From Aidingimonas halophila (GTDB taxonomy: Bacteria > Pseudomonadota > Gammaproteobacteria > Pseudomonadales > Halomonadaceae): 64,000 nt of DNA. The notes below the pieces were generated by a model that worked only from the letters and a program-made list of their open reading frames with translations, made no database searches and had not been told where the DNA came from. Where the stretch lies: the NCBI RefSeq assembly GCF_900106955.1, contig NZ_FNNI01000007.1, positions 62,001 through 126,000 of the forward strand, written 5' to 3'. Positions 52,572 to 61,367 of the stretch are shown here, one piece after another. Position numbers and translations under genes: made by a program. Each line of letters starts with the position of its first letter. The stretch's first letter is position 1.

Positions 52572-52673
52572 ATGCGGTCTGCTGATCAGGATGCCTTGTC
52601 ACCTGCCCATTCTGTTGTTTGCTGGTTGAACCGGGCGGTAAGCGTTGAATTTGGCGCGATCCTCCTGTCCTGA
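52572..52673 (+). CDS. Putative leader ORF in the acrAB 5' region
   Basis: The ATG at 52572 has GGAG eight bases upstream and codes for 33 residues, ending in EFGAILLS. It lies in the ~270-nt leader between the acrAB promoter and the acrA start. It has no recognisable motif. A leader peptide that senses translation or a drug is possible; chance is also possible for such a short frame. Confidence 0.3.
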   Translation: MRSADQDALSPAHSVVCWLNRAVSVEFGAILLS

Positions 52674-52781
52674 CCGCCGTGCCGTTCAAGGGCGTGACTT
52701 GGGAACGATCGACCCCCGCTGACGATATACATGTGGGCTGACTGTGGGTCGCCTTACGATATGTTCAATGGAAACAACGCT

Positions 52782-54083
52782 ATGAAAAAAATGAGTTTCT
52801 CGCTTCGTGGAAGCCTGGCAGTGCTGGTCACGCTACTGGTGCTGACAGGATGCAACCAGGGAGACGAATCCGGGGAACAGGCGCAGGGCGGTGAGGAGCC
52901 CCCGCCTCGTCCCGTCGAGGTGATGGAGATGGCGCGGCAGGATATTCCGCTGGATAAGTCCTACCCCGCGATGTTGCGCAGTGATGATGAGGTGACTCTC
53001 GTGGCGCGGGTTTCCGGGTTTCTGGAGGAACGTCACTATGAGCGAGGGACCTTTGTCGAAAAAGGTGACCGGCTGTTCACGATCGAACCGGACCTGTATG
53101 AGGCCACCGTCAATGAGCGAGAGGCGGATCTGCAAAGTGCCCAGGCCGAGCTGGCACGTACCAATCGGGATGCTGAGCGCTACGAGCAATTGTTGAGCCA
53201 GGATTCCGTCAGCCGTCAACAGTATGATCAGGCCATGGCGGATCAGCGAGTCGCGCAAGCGAATGTCGCCCAGGCAGAAGCGGCCCTGGCCAGTGCTCAC
53301 CTGGATCTCGAGTATTCAAAAGTGACGGCACCGGTATCGGGCATGATCGGTCTGCACCAAGTGAATACGGGGAACCTCGTCACGGATGGGACCGAGTTGG
53401 CGACGATCACGCCGCTTGATCCGTTGGAGGTGCGCTTCCAGCTCCCACAGCGGGATGCCTTCGAGTTGCGTCAGCAGCTCTCGGAAAACGACTCGGTGTC
53501 CGATATCGGTGCCAATCTGCGGGTACCAGGGCTGGATGATCGTGGGGATACCACGCTGGAAGGTCGTCTCGACTTTCTGGGCTCGCGCGTCGATCAGAGC
53601 ACAAGCACCGTGCAGGCCGCAGCGATCTTCGACAACCCTCAGGCCGCTGTGTTGCCGGGACAATTTGTCCGCGTGCAACTGGAAGATATGAAGCGTTACG
53701 ACGTGCTGGCTGTACCGGAAATCGCGGTCACTCAAGGTCTGATGGGGCCCCAGGTGTTCGTGCTGGATGAGAATGATGAGGCGCGTGCCCGCACGGTCAA
53801 GCTCGGTGAAGTGGCCGGCCCGTGGCAGATCATCCGGGAAGGGCTGGACGAGGGGGACCGCGTGGTCGTCGGCGATCCAGCCGGCATTGAACCCGGCACG
53901 GCGATCGATCCTCAGTCGTTCGATGGTGATGCCGGGGCTGTGGTCGAGGATGCCGAGGAGGAACAGGCGCAAGAGGAAGCCGAAGACCAAGAGCAGGCTC
54001 AGCAAGCCCTGGAAGGCGGTGAGAGCGGAGGCAGTGACGCCACCGACGACAGTGGCGGAGATGAGGGGGCCGAGGACGAATGA
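52782..54083 (+). CDS. acrA: RND efflux periplasmic adaptor (AcrA/MexA type)
   Basis: This 433-residue membrane-fusion protein has a lipoprotein signal (lipobox LTGC, Cys ~25). The first lipoyl half is around VTLVARVSGFLEERHYERGTFVEKGD, with coiled-coil helices through EREADLQSAQAELARTNRDAERYEQ. The second lipoyl half is YSKVTAPVSGMIGLHQVNTGNLV, then the beta-barrel. The last ~55 residues are an acidic Glu/Gln/Gly/Asp tail (EEEQAQEEAEDQEQAQ and GDEGAEDE) that is absent from ordinary AcrA. The stop overlaps the acrB start by 4 bp. Confidence 0.93.
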   Translation: MKKMSFSLRGSLAVLVTLLVLTGCNQGDESGEQAQGGEEPPPRPVEVMEMARQDIPLDKSYPAMLRSDDEVTLVARVSGFLEERHYERGTFVEKGDRLFTIEPDLYEATVNEREADLQSAQAELARTNRDAERYEQLLSQDSVSRQQYDQAMADQRVAQANVAQAEAALASAHLDLEYSKVTAPVSGMIGLHQVNTGNLVTDGTELATITPLDPLEVRFQLPQRDAFELRQQLSENDSVSDIGANLRVPGLDDRGDTTLEGRLDFLGSRVDQSTSTVQAAAIFDNPQAAVLPGQFVRVQLEDMKRYDVLAVPEIAVTQGLMGPQVFVLDENDEARARTVKLGEVAGPWQIIREGLDEGDRVVVGDPAGIEPGTAIDPQSFDGDAGAVVEDAEEEQAQEEAEDQEQAQQALEGGESGGSDATDDSGGDEGAEDE

Positions 54084-57000
54084 ACTTCTCCAACTTCTTC
54101 ATCAACCGCCCGATTTTCGCCACGGTCCTGGCGATCATCCTGACGATCATCGGCGCCGTCAGTCTGCGGGCGCTGCCGATCGAGCAGTATCCCAGCGTGG
54201 TCCCGCCGACAGTATCCGTTCAGGCGCAGTTCCCCGGTGCGGATGCCGAAACGGCGGCACAGACAGTGGCAGCGCCACTGGCAGAGGCGATCAACGGGGT
54301 CGAGGACATGATCTACATGAACTCGACCAGTGCCAGCAATGGTACCGTCAACCTCAGTGTCGCCTTCAATATCGGCACCGATGGTGACATCAATACCATC
54401 AATGTGAACAACCGGGTCCAGGGGGCGCTCTCGCAGTTACCGCAAGAGGTCCAGGACCAGGGAGTCACCGTGGAGCTTCGCTCCGATGAGATATTGATGC
54501 TGATCTCCCTGATATCTCCCTCGGGCGATTACGACAATATCTTCATGCAGAATTACGCGACCCTGAACGTTCTCGACGAACTGCGCCAGGTGCCCGGCGT
54601 GGGGGACGCTGAGGTGTTGGGGGGTGGCGAATTTGCCATGCGTATCTGGATGGATCCGGACAAGCTGTCCCAGTACGATCTGACCCCGTCGGAAGTGTCC
54701 GAAGCTATCCAGGCGCATAATACCGAGGTGCCGGCAGGTAGCCTGGCAGCGACACCTCAGGAGGAGCCCCGGGCCTATACCTATACCATCTCTGCCGATG
54801 GCCGGCTGACGGATGCCGAGGCCTTTCGCGAGATTCCCTTGCGGACCAATCCGGATGGTTCGTCTCTGCGACTTGACGATGTGGCGGAAATCGAACTAGG
54901 CGCCTCTTTCTATGGGGTCGATGCGCGCCTGAACGGCGATACGATGACGCCAATCATCATCAATCAGCAGCCGGGAGCGAATGCGCTGGAGACGGCCGAT
55001 GCCGTCAAGGAGACCATCGCCGATCTGGAAGAGCGTTTCCCGGCCGGCATGGAGTATGTGATTCCTTACGACACGACGCTCTTCATCGATGCCTCGGTGG
55101 AGACCGTCGAGCATGTCTTCGTGGAAGCCTTCCTGATTGTCCTGGTGATCCTGTTCATCTTCCTGCAGAACTGGCGTTTCACGATCATCGCCATGTCGGT
55201 GGTGCCTGTCTCTGTTATTGCCACCTTTGCTGGATTCTACGCCTTTGGTTTCTCGATCAACCTGTTGACGCTGTTTGCGTTGGTGCTATCGATAGGGATC
55301 GTGGTCGACGACGCCATACTGGTGGTGGAAAACGTTGAACGTGTGCTGAGTGAAGAAGATGACATCACCGTTCGTCAGGCCACCATACGTGCCATGAAAG
55401 AGGTCGGTGGCCCCGTCATCGCCACGTCGTTGATCATGGCGGCGGTCTTCATTCCGGTCGCGTTTCTGGGCGGCTTCACCGGGCAGATCTATCAGCAGTT
55501 CGCTCTGACAGTGGCCATTTCGGTGGCGTTCTCGGCCTTGATGGCGTTGACGTTCACGCCGGCCTTGTCAGCGATCTTCATCAAACACAAGCCCAAGGTT
55601 GAACAGTCGAAGCTGATGAGGGCGTTGAGCACGCCGTTACGGCTTTTTGACCGACTGTTTGCCGGTATCACGGCGTGTTACATGTGGGTCGTGAAAGTGT
55701 TGGTACGCTTCTGGGGACTGGCGCTGGTGTTGACTGCCCTGGTGGGCTTCGGCTCCTGGTGGCTCTATCAGAACACCCCATCGACCCTGGTACCGACAAC
55801 CGACCAGGGGATCGTCCTGGCCAGCGTGAGCTTGCCGGATGCTGCCTCGCTGGATCGAACCAATCGCTACATGGATAAGCTGAGTAGCGAGATCGAAAAG
55901 ATCCCGGGGGTCGAATATTCAACTGCGGTAGCCGGCTACGACATTCTGTCGAGTGCGGTGAACTCGGCGCGGGGCATCATGTTCATCAACATGGAACCCT
56001 GGGGTGACCGGGATCTCACCGCCGATGAACTGGTAGGGCGGATCATGCAGTTGGGTGCCCAGATCGAGGGCGGCTCGGCGATGGCGTTCAATGCGCCACC
56101 TATCCAGGGACTATCCACCACAGGCGGGTTCACCGGGTATCTGCAGTCGTATGAGGGGGCGTCTCCCGAAGAGCTCTACGAGGCATCGCTGCAGGTAACG
56201 CAGGCGGCGAACGAGCATCCGGCGCTGCAGGAGGTGTTCTCGACCTTCAACACCAATGTGCCGGGCTATCATGCCGAGATCGATCAGCAGAAGGCGCTGA
56301 GTTATGGCGTCAATCTTCAGGATCTCAACTCGACGCTCTCGAATACGTTCGGCGAAGGGTTCGTCAACTACTTCAGCTACCAGAACCGCAACTTCCAGGT
56401 CTACTTGCAGAACCAGGATGAGTACCGCAAGACCCCGGAGGATATCAATAACGTCTATGTGCGTGGCGGTGATGGCGAGCGTATCCCGATGTCCGAGTTC
56501 GTGGAGTTCGAGCGCGATGCCAAACCGGCCGTGGTGACACGTTTCGGTGTCTACCTCGGTGCGCAGTTCCAGGGGGGACCGGCCCCCGGCTATAGCTCCG
56601 GCCAGGCGATCGAGGCGATGGAAGAGGTCGTTCAGGATACCTTGGGAAGTAATTGGGGTATGGGCTGGACCGGTACGGCCTACCAGGAATCGGAACTGGG
56701 TAATACCGCCATGCTGGCGATCATCTTCGGCATGATTATGGTGTTCCTGATCCTGGCGGCTCAGTACGAGAGCTGGTCATTGCCACTGGCGGTCCTGACC
56801 TCGACACCCTTCGCCTTCCTGGGCGCGATTGGCGGTATCGTATTGCGCGGCATGGAAACCAGTGTCTATGTCCAGATCGGCATGCTTGTAGTGGTCGGGT
56901 TGGCGGCCAAGAACGCCATACTGATCGTGGAGTTCGCGGAATTGCAACGTCGGGAAAAAGGCAAGTCGATTCCCGATGCCGCTATCACGGCGGCGGAACT

Positions 57001-57265
57001 TCGCTTCCGCCCGATCGTGATGACGTCGCTGGCGTTCATCTTCGGTACCTTGCCATTGGCATTGGCCACCGGTGCCAGTGAGGCGAGCAGCCATCAGATC
57101 GGTACCACGGTTGCTGTGGGGATGGCGTCGGTCGCGATTCTGGCCAGCTTCTTCGTGCCGTCCTTTTACGCCATGATTGCGCGTATGTCCGATTGGCTAC
57201 GGCGCAAGTTGGGTCATTACGAAGATCAGACCGGCCAACCGGCTTTGGAGAGTGACTCGCAGTAA
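54080..57265 (+). CDS. acrB: RND efflux pump inner-membrane transporter (AcrB/MexB, HAE1 family)
   Basis: This 1061-residue, twelve-helix proton/drug antiporter has NFSNFFINRPIFATVLAIIL at the start and the porter-domain repeats. The helix 4 proton-relay aspartates are in SIGIVVDDAILVVENVERVL (~407-408). GQIYQQFALTVAISVAFSALMALTFTPAL and the C-terminal VGLAAKNAILIVEFAELQRREKGKS are standard HAE1 signatures. It works with AcrA and an outer-membrane channel, most likely the TolC-family protein 3.4 kb upstream. A strong intrinsic terminator follows. Confidence 0.96.
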   Translation: MNFSNFFINRPIFATVLAIILTIIGAVSLRALPIEQYPSVVPPTVSVQAQFPGADAETAAQTVAAPLAEAINGVEDMIYMNSTSASNGTVNLSVAFNIGTDGDINTINVNNRVQGALSQLPQEVQDQGVTVELRSDEILMLISLISPSGDYDNIFMQNYATLNVLDELRQVPGVGDAEVLGGGEFAMRIWMDPDKLSQYDLTPSEVSEAIQAHNTEVPAGSLAATPQEEPRAYTYTISADGRLTDAEAFREIPLRTNPDGSSLRLDDVAEIELGASFYGVDARLNGDTMTPIIINQQPGANALETADAVKETIADLEERFPAGMEYVIPYDTTLFIDASVETVEHVFVEAFLIVLVILFIFLQNWRFTIIAMSVVPVSVIATFAGFYAFGFSINLLTLFALVLSIGIVVDDAILVVENVERVLSEEDDITVRQATIRAMKEVGGPVIATSLIMAAVFIPVAFLGGFTGQIYQQFALTVAISVAFSALMALTFTPALSAIFIKHKPKVEQSKLMRALSTPLRLFDRLFAGITACYMWVVKVLVRFWGLALVLTALVGFGSWWLYQNTPSTLVPTTDQGIVLASVSLPDAASLDRTNRYMDKLSSEIEKIPGVEYSTAVAGYDILSSAVNSARGIMFINMEPWGDRDLTADELVGRIMQLGAQIEGGSAMAFNAPPIQGLSTTGGFTGYLQSYEGASPEELYEASLQVTQAANEHPALQEVFSTFNTNVPGYHAEIDQQKALSYGVNLQDLNSTLSNTFGEGFVNYFSYQNRNFQVYLQNQDEYRKTPEDINNVYVRGGDGERIPMSEFVEFERDAKPAVVTRFGVYLGAQFQGGPAPGYSSGQAIEAMEEVVQDTLGSNWGMGWTGTAYQESELGNTAMLAIIFGMIMVFLILAAQYESWSLPLAVLTSTPFAFLGAIGGIVLRGMETSVYVQIGMLVVVGLAAKNAILIVEFAELQRREKGKSIPDAAITAAELRFRPIVMTSLAFIFGTLPLALATGASEASSHQIGTTVAVGMASVAILASFFVPSFYAMIARMSDWLRRKLGHYEDQTGQPALESDSQ

Positions 57266-57298
57266 AGCGGTTTGTCACTCCATCGTCGGTATTCGCAA

Positions 57299-57332
57299 GC
57301 GGACATCCCGATACTCGGGGTGTCCGCTTTTT
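57299..57332 (+). terminator. Rho-independent terminator after acrB
   Basis: A 12-bp stem with one wobble pair (GCGGACATCCCG / CGGGGTGTCCGC) and an ATACT loop is followed by TTTTTAT. It lies 33 bp after the acrB stop. Confidence 0.9.
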
Positions 57333-57442
57333 ATGGCGTCTGGACATGTCTCATGACGGTACCGAGCACATATATCGGAATCTGGTCTATTATGAAGTTA
57401 TGAACCAATTCGCTGGCCAAGAACCAGCGTGAGGAGCACGCC

Positions 57443-58144
57443 ATGGAGAACGCCATCGGTCTTGCGCTGAGCTTTCCGTTGATTCTATTCACTCTGCTGC
57501 TGGTGCTGGCGGCCTGCTACTGGCTGCTGGTTGTCCTGCGCCTAGCGCCGGTAGAGCTATTCGAACACGACAGTCTCAAGGGCGATCATCTGGCCAGTAC
57601 CATGGTCTCCCTGGGGTTTGCCGGTGTGCCGGCCTCTGTGGCTGTGACGGTGCTCCTGATAATTGCGGGCGCTTTCACGCTGGCGATTGAGCTTGCCGTA
57701 TTGCAATGGCTGGCACTGGGCATGTTCCGGGTGCCGGTCGGCGTCGTGGTGTTGTGGGCCAGTTTCGTGGCCGCATCCCCGATAGCGGAGGCCATTTGTC
57801 GCCGCATGCATGTCTGGTTTCATCGTCACCCGGCTTCGGCGCATCGTTGTCAGCTGGGAGAAACCGTGCGTGTGATCGAGCATATCCCTGGCAGTGAATA
57901 TGCCACGGCCGTTTATGAGGATGATCCCTCGAACACTGTCCATCTACATGCCAAGCCTGACGCTTTGCCGGAAATCGATGAGCGACGGGTGTTGGTCAAG
58001 TATCTGCCTGATGAGGATGCATACCGAAGTGTGCCGGCAGCGTCGTATCTCGAGACACGGGCCTATCTGAGTCATCTGAGATTGATGCACAAACGTCACC
58101 GTAATCAAAACAGTACAACGCATAATAACGGGTCGGCTGCCTGA
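57443..58144 (+). CDS. Membrane protein with C-terminal OB-like domain (YqiJ/DUF1449-like)
   Basis: This 233-residue protein has three to four N-terminal helices (FPLILFTLLLVLAACYWLLVVL; VAVTVLLIIAGAFTLAIELAVLQWL; VGVVVLWASFVAASPIAEAI). A soluble C-terminal half follows with ETVRVIEHIPGSEYATAVYEDD and RRVLVKYLPDEDAYRSVPAASYLE. Topology and the FEHDSLKGDHLASTMVSLGFAGVP segment recall YqiJ, which partners flotillin-like YqiK, but no flotillin gene is adjacent. The function is unknown. GGAGC precedes the ATG. Confidence 0.6.
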   Translation: MENAIGLALSFPLILFTLLLVLAACYWLLVVLRLAPVELFEHDSLKGDHLASTMVSLGFAGVPASVAVTVLLIIAGAFTLAIELAVLQWLALGMFRVPVGVVVLWASFVAASPIAEAICRRMHVWFHRHPASAHRCQLGETVRVIEHIPGSEYATAVYEDDPSNTVHLHAKPDALPEIDERRVLVKYLPDEDAYRSVPAASYLETRAYLSHLRLMHKRHRNQNSTTHNNGSAA

Positions 58145-58217
58145 TGGGTGAAAGAGGAGCGTTTCTGGTACGCTAGCCCGTACCGAAGAGGCCCGCGACT
58201 ATCAATAAGGACCGAGG

Positions 58218-59249
58218 ATGGCCCGACGATCCGCTTTCGAACTCGCCGGCACCCGAGTGGTGCCGGGTGGGCGCACGCAAATCGACGTACCCGTTGCCAA
58301 GCTGTATACCCATGCCCCGCTTCATATCCCTGTGGAAGTCGTCCATGGGCGTCAGAATGGTCCCGTCATACTGGTATGTGGGGCCATTCATGGCGACGAA
58401 ATCAATAGTGTCGAGATCGTGCGCCGTTTGCTCCGCAGCAGAGCGATATCAAGGCTACGCGGTACCTTGATTGCGGTGCCTATCGTCAATGTGTTCGGTT
58501 TCGTACAACACAGTCGTTATCTTCCCGACCGGCGTGATCTCAACCGCTGTTTTCCCGGCAGTGAAGAAGGGTCGCTCGGGTCGCGGGTAGCGGCACTATT
58601 CCGCGACCAGATCGTCAATCAGGCCACGCATATCATCGATTTGCATACCGGCGCGATCCATCGCACCAACCTCCCGCAGATCCGTGCACAGCTGACATCC
58701 CATGCCGAAACGGCGACCATGGCCGATGCCTTCGGTGCGCCGGTCATTCTCAATGCCGAACTACGTGAAGGGAGCTTGCGTCACTACGCTCAGAACCGCG
58801 GCGTACCGGTGTTGACCTATGAGGCAGGCGAAGCGCTGCGATTCGACGAATGGGCCATTGCTCCCGGTGTTCGCGGCGTACTGAGAGTCATGCGTCGGCT
58901 TGGCATGTTATCGGGCGAGCATCGACGGCGTCAGCCCCCGCCGGCGGAAGTTGCCAATGGTTCGAGTTGGGCGCGTGCGCCTATCGACGGCATTCTACGA
59001 CCGCGAGTGAAGTTGGGTGCCCGGGTCTCCAAGGGGCAGGTGCTCGGGCTGGTGGCGGATCCGTTCGGCAATGCAGAGGGAGAGGTGAAGGCGACAGCTG
59101 ACGGCATCGTGATTGGTATGAGTAACCTGCCCCTCGCCAATGAAGGGGAAGCCCTGTTCCATGTGGCGCGTTTCGAGGCTATCGAGGAGGCTGAGAATGC
59201 CGTGGAAAATTTCCAGTCGGACTATGATCCCGGCAGTGGATTGTCCTGA
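58218..59249 (+). CDS. Succinylglutamate desuccinylase/aspartoacylase-family protein
   Basis: This 343-residue M14-type zinc deacylase carries VCGAIHGDEINSVEI (zinc His/Glu) near residue 52, then RDLNRCFPG and HIIDLHTGAIHRTNLPQ (third ligand). The C-terminal ~100 residues resemble a small lipoyl/barrel-like domain (ILRPRVKLGARVSKGQVLGLVADPFG). Homologues occur near ATP-grasp ligases and remove acyl groups from amino acids. The substrate is unknown. AAGGA and GAGG lie before the ATG. Confidence 0.87.
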   Translation: MARRSAFELAGTRVVPGGRTQIDVPVAKLYTHAPLHIPVEVVHGRQNGPVILVCGAIHGDEINSVEIVRRLLRSRAISRLRGTLIAVPIVNVFGFVQHSRYLPDRRDLNRCFPGSEEGSLGSRVAALFRDQIVNQATHIIDLHTGAIHRTNLPQIRAQLTSHAETATMADAFGAPVILNAELREGSLRHYAQNRGVPVLTYEAGEALRFDEWAIAPGVRGVLRVMRRLGMLSGEHRRRQPPPAEVANGSSWARAPIDGILRPRVKLGARVSKGQVLGLVADPFGNAEGEVKATADGIVIGMSNLPLANEGEALFHVARFEAIEEAENAVENFQSDYDPGSGLS

Positions 59250-59264
59250 GTAGCGGAGGCGGTA

Positions 59265-60281
59265 TCAGGCGGTTTCCAGAATAGCGCGTTGCTGCTCCTC
59301 GTCGTGGAAGGCAGGGACCAGGGATAGTGCCTCGTCGAAGACGTCGAGTCCTGCACCGTCGCGATGTGCATGTTCCGATAGATGACGACGGAACTTGCGG
59401 CCGCCGGGGCACCCCTGAAACAGTCCCAGCAGATGACGTGTGATGTGATTGAGTTTCACGCCGTCATCGAGACGTTGAGCGATGTAGGAACGAAACGCTT
59501 GAGCGGCGGCATGTCGACTCTCAGCTGGGCCGGCCACACCGTACAGTTGCCGATCGACAGCCGAGAGCAGCCAGGGGTTCTGGTAGGCTTCGCGACCAAC
59601 CATCACGCTATCGACATGTGTCAGCTGGTCCTTGCACTCATCGAGGGTCTTGAGCCCGCCGTTGATGCCGATGTGAAGCGTCGGATGACTCGCCTTCAGA
59701 CGATATGCGCGTTCTCGGTTCAGTGGGGGGATGTCGCGATTTTCCTTGGGAGAAAGGCCCTTCAGCCATGCCTTGCGTGCATGGAGAATGAAGACCCGGC
59801 AACCGGCATCGGCCACGGTATTGATGAATCTCTCCAGGTCTTCATCCTCGTCCTGATCGTCGATGCCGATGCGGCATTTCACCGTCACCGGAATGGACAC
59901 GTTGTCCTGCATGGCGTGCACCGCCTTGGCGACGGTCTCCGGGTGGGCCATCAGGCAGGCACCGATCAGGTTGTTCTGAACCCTGTCGCTGGGGCAGCCG
60001 ACATTGAGGTTGATCTCGTCATATCCCCAAGCTTCGGCAATGGCCGCGCACTCAGCCAGTTCACCGGCATCGCTGCCGCCGAGTTGCAGTGCCAACGGAT
60101 GCTCGACGTCGCTATACCCGAGGAAACGTTCCCGTGGACTGCCATAGAGGATCGCCCCAGTCGTCACCATCTCGGTATACAGCAGCGCTCGCCGCGTCAG
60201 CGTCCGTGCAAAGGCACGGTAATCGCGCGTCGTCCAATCCATCATGGGGGCTATGGCGAAGGTACGGTCAGGTTCGGGCAT
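59265..60281 (-). CDS. dusA: tRNA-dihydrouridine(20/20a) synthase DusA
   Basis: DusA uses FMN and NADPH to reduce U20/U20a in tRNA D-loops. The 338-residue protein has FAIAPMMDWTTRDYRAFARTL at the start, LALQLGGSDAGELAECAAI, INLNVGCPSDRVQNNLIGACLM with the catalytic Cys, and VTVKCRIGIDDQDEDE. IGINGGLKTLDEC and DSVMVGREAYQNPWLL are DusA hallmarks. It converges with the AstE-like gene after 15 bp. Confidence 0.95.
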   Translation of the reverse strand: MPEPDRTFAIAPMMDWTTRDYRAFARTLTRRALLYTEMVTTGAILYGSPRERFLGYSDVEHPLALQLGGSDAGELAECAAIAEAWGYDEINLNVGCPSDRVQNNLIGACLMAHPETVAKAVHAMQDNVSIPVTVKCRIGIDDQDEDEDLERFINTVADAGCRVFILHARKAWLKGLSPKENRDIPPLNRERAYRLKASHPTLHIGINGGLKTLDECKDQLTHVDSVMVGREAYQNPWLLSAVDRQLYGVAGPAESRHAAAQAFRSYIAQRLDDGVKLNHITRHLLGLFQGCPGGRKFRRHLSEHAHRDGAGLDVFDEALSLVPAFHDEEQQRAILETA

Positions 60282-60544
60282 CGGTATTACGTGGCAGAAA
60301 GGGAATCAACGAGGCTGCTATTCTACCAGTCCAATCGGAGAATGGGAGCCTGTTCGTCTCAACCTGGTGTCCGTCGAATCGTGGGCAGTGATGGGAGAGG
60401 GCGGGCATGCAGGCCCTGTATCGCATGTTTTCTGTGGAAATTTCGCCTTGAAGTATATCGAAATCAATGAGATATCGATTATGCTGAAAGAGTTGAGGCA
60501 CAACGGGCTAGTACACTAGCAGCCAGTGGGTAACCGAGGTGGTC

Positions 60545-61141
60545 ATGGTGTCGAGCAAGACAGCAAGACGTATCAAACGCGAATTCATGGATTCGAAAAG
60601 CGGTTTTCGGATAACCGGTTCGCTGCTGGTGTTAATGTTGTTACTGGCAGGGTGTGGCGGTGACGGCAACAACGATGAGGCTGAAGAAGCGTCGGATAGC
60701 CAGTCGACGGCGGCTCAGGAAGATACGACGAATGCGGAATCGGCATCGTCTTCTCCCGACACCATGACCGAACCTGTGGAGGTCACGATATCTGCCGCGC
60801 GTCAGGAGAACCGGCGCCTGGTAGTGACTGGTGAGACCAACCTGCCCGATGGTACCGAGGTGCTGGTGATTGTTGAGCGCAATGGCAGCCGTATCAGTTG
60901 GCGTTCCCGTGTTGATGTACAGAATAGAGGCTTCGAGGCAGGGCCGCTTGGACCGGAAAGCGGGATGCCGGATGGTGAATACACGATTACCTTCAGAATG
61001 TCACCACCCGGTGTACAGCCTCGCGCTGTACAGCAGATCATTGGTGATCGTGGCCAGCACTTGAGTGGCCCATTGGTGACCGATTCACAATATGAAGGTG
61101 CTGTTGCGACCTATACCACGAACTATACCGCCGGTAACTGA
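60545..61141 (+). CDS. Putative lipoprotein of unknown function
   Basis: This 198-residue lipoprotein has a basic N-terminus, a hydrophobic helix GSLLVLMLLLAGC with the lipobox Cys near residue 37, and a low-complexity acidic linker (DEAEEASDSQSTAAQEDT). A beta-rich domain follows (EVTISAARQENRRLVVTGETNLPDGTEV and GPLGPESGMPDGEYTITFRM), resembling an Ig-like or bacterial surface domain. The start at 60545 has GAGG ~5 bases upstream; an ATG at 60587 would give a shorter N-region. I do not recognise the family. Confidence 0.65.
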   Translation: MVSSKTARRIKREFMDSKSGFRITGSLLVLMLLLAGCGGDGNNDEAEEASDSQSTAAQEDTTNAESASSSPDTMTEPVEVTISAARQENRRLVVTGETNLPDGTEVLVIVERNGSRISWRSRVDVQNRGFEAGPLGPESGMPDGEYTITFRMSPPGVQPRAVQQIIGDRGQHLSGPLVTDSQYEGAVATYTTNYTAGN

Positions 61142-61212
61142 CTGTCTTGCGGTGTCGATGAATGTCCGCTGACGCATTTTTACTGTTTCATAACTCAGGT
61201 TATGTTGCTGTC

Positions 61213-61328
61213 GACGTCTAGCTGTCAGGTTAGGAGGCATCGGATAGGGATTATCCGATTCAGTGATAGGGATGCCGCGCCGATGGATCTTCCCTTCCAT
61301 GGAGGGAGGGGGCGATCCATCGTTTTTT
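61213..61328 (+). ncRNA. Candidate structured RNA or 3' UTR upstream of an intrinsic terminator
   Basis: Downstream of the lipoprotein gene two hairpins are seen. One is a perfect 8-bp stem at 61239-61259 (ATCGGATA / TATCCGAT). The other is the terminator hairpin at 61281-61328. A weak promoter (TTTACT, 16 bp, TATGTT) lies at about 61179-61206 and could start a ~115-nt RNA. Alternatively this is the lipoprotein mRNA's long 3' UTR. No ORF is convincing here. Confidence 0.35.
61281..61328 (+). terminator. Rho-independent terminator
   Basis: A perfect 9-bp stem (CGATGGATC / GATCCATCG) encloses a second C+T/G+A-rich pairing and is followed by TTTTTT. It ends either the lipoprotein transcript (140 bp downstream of the stop) or a separate small RNA. 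Confidence 0.85.
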
Positions 61329-61367
61329 ATCCAGCTCTTGCCTGTGCCACGAATAGCTTGCCTGGTG

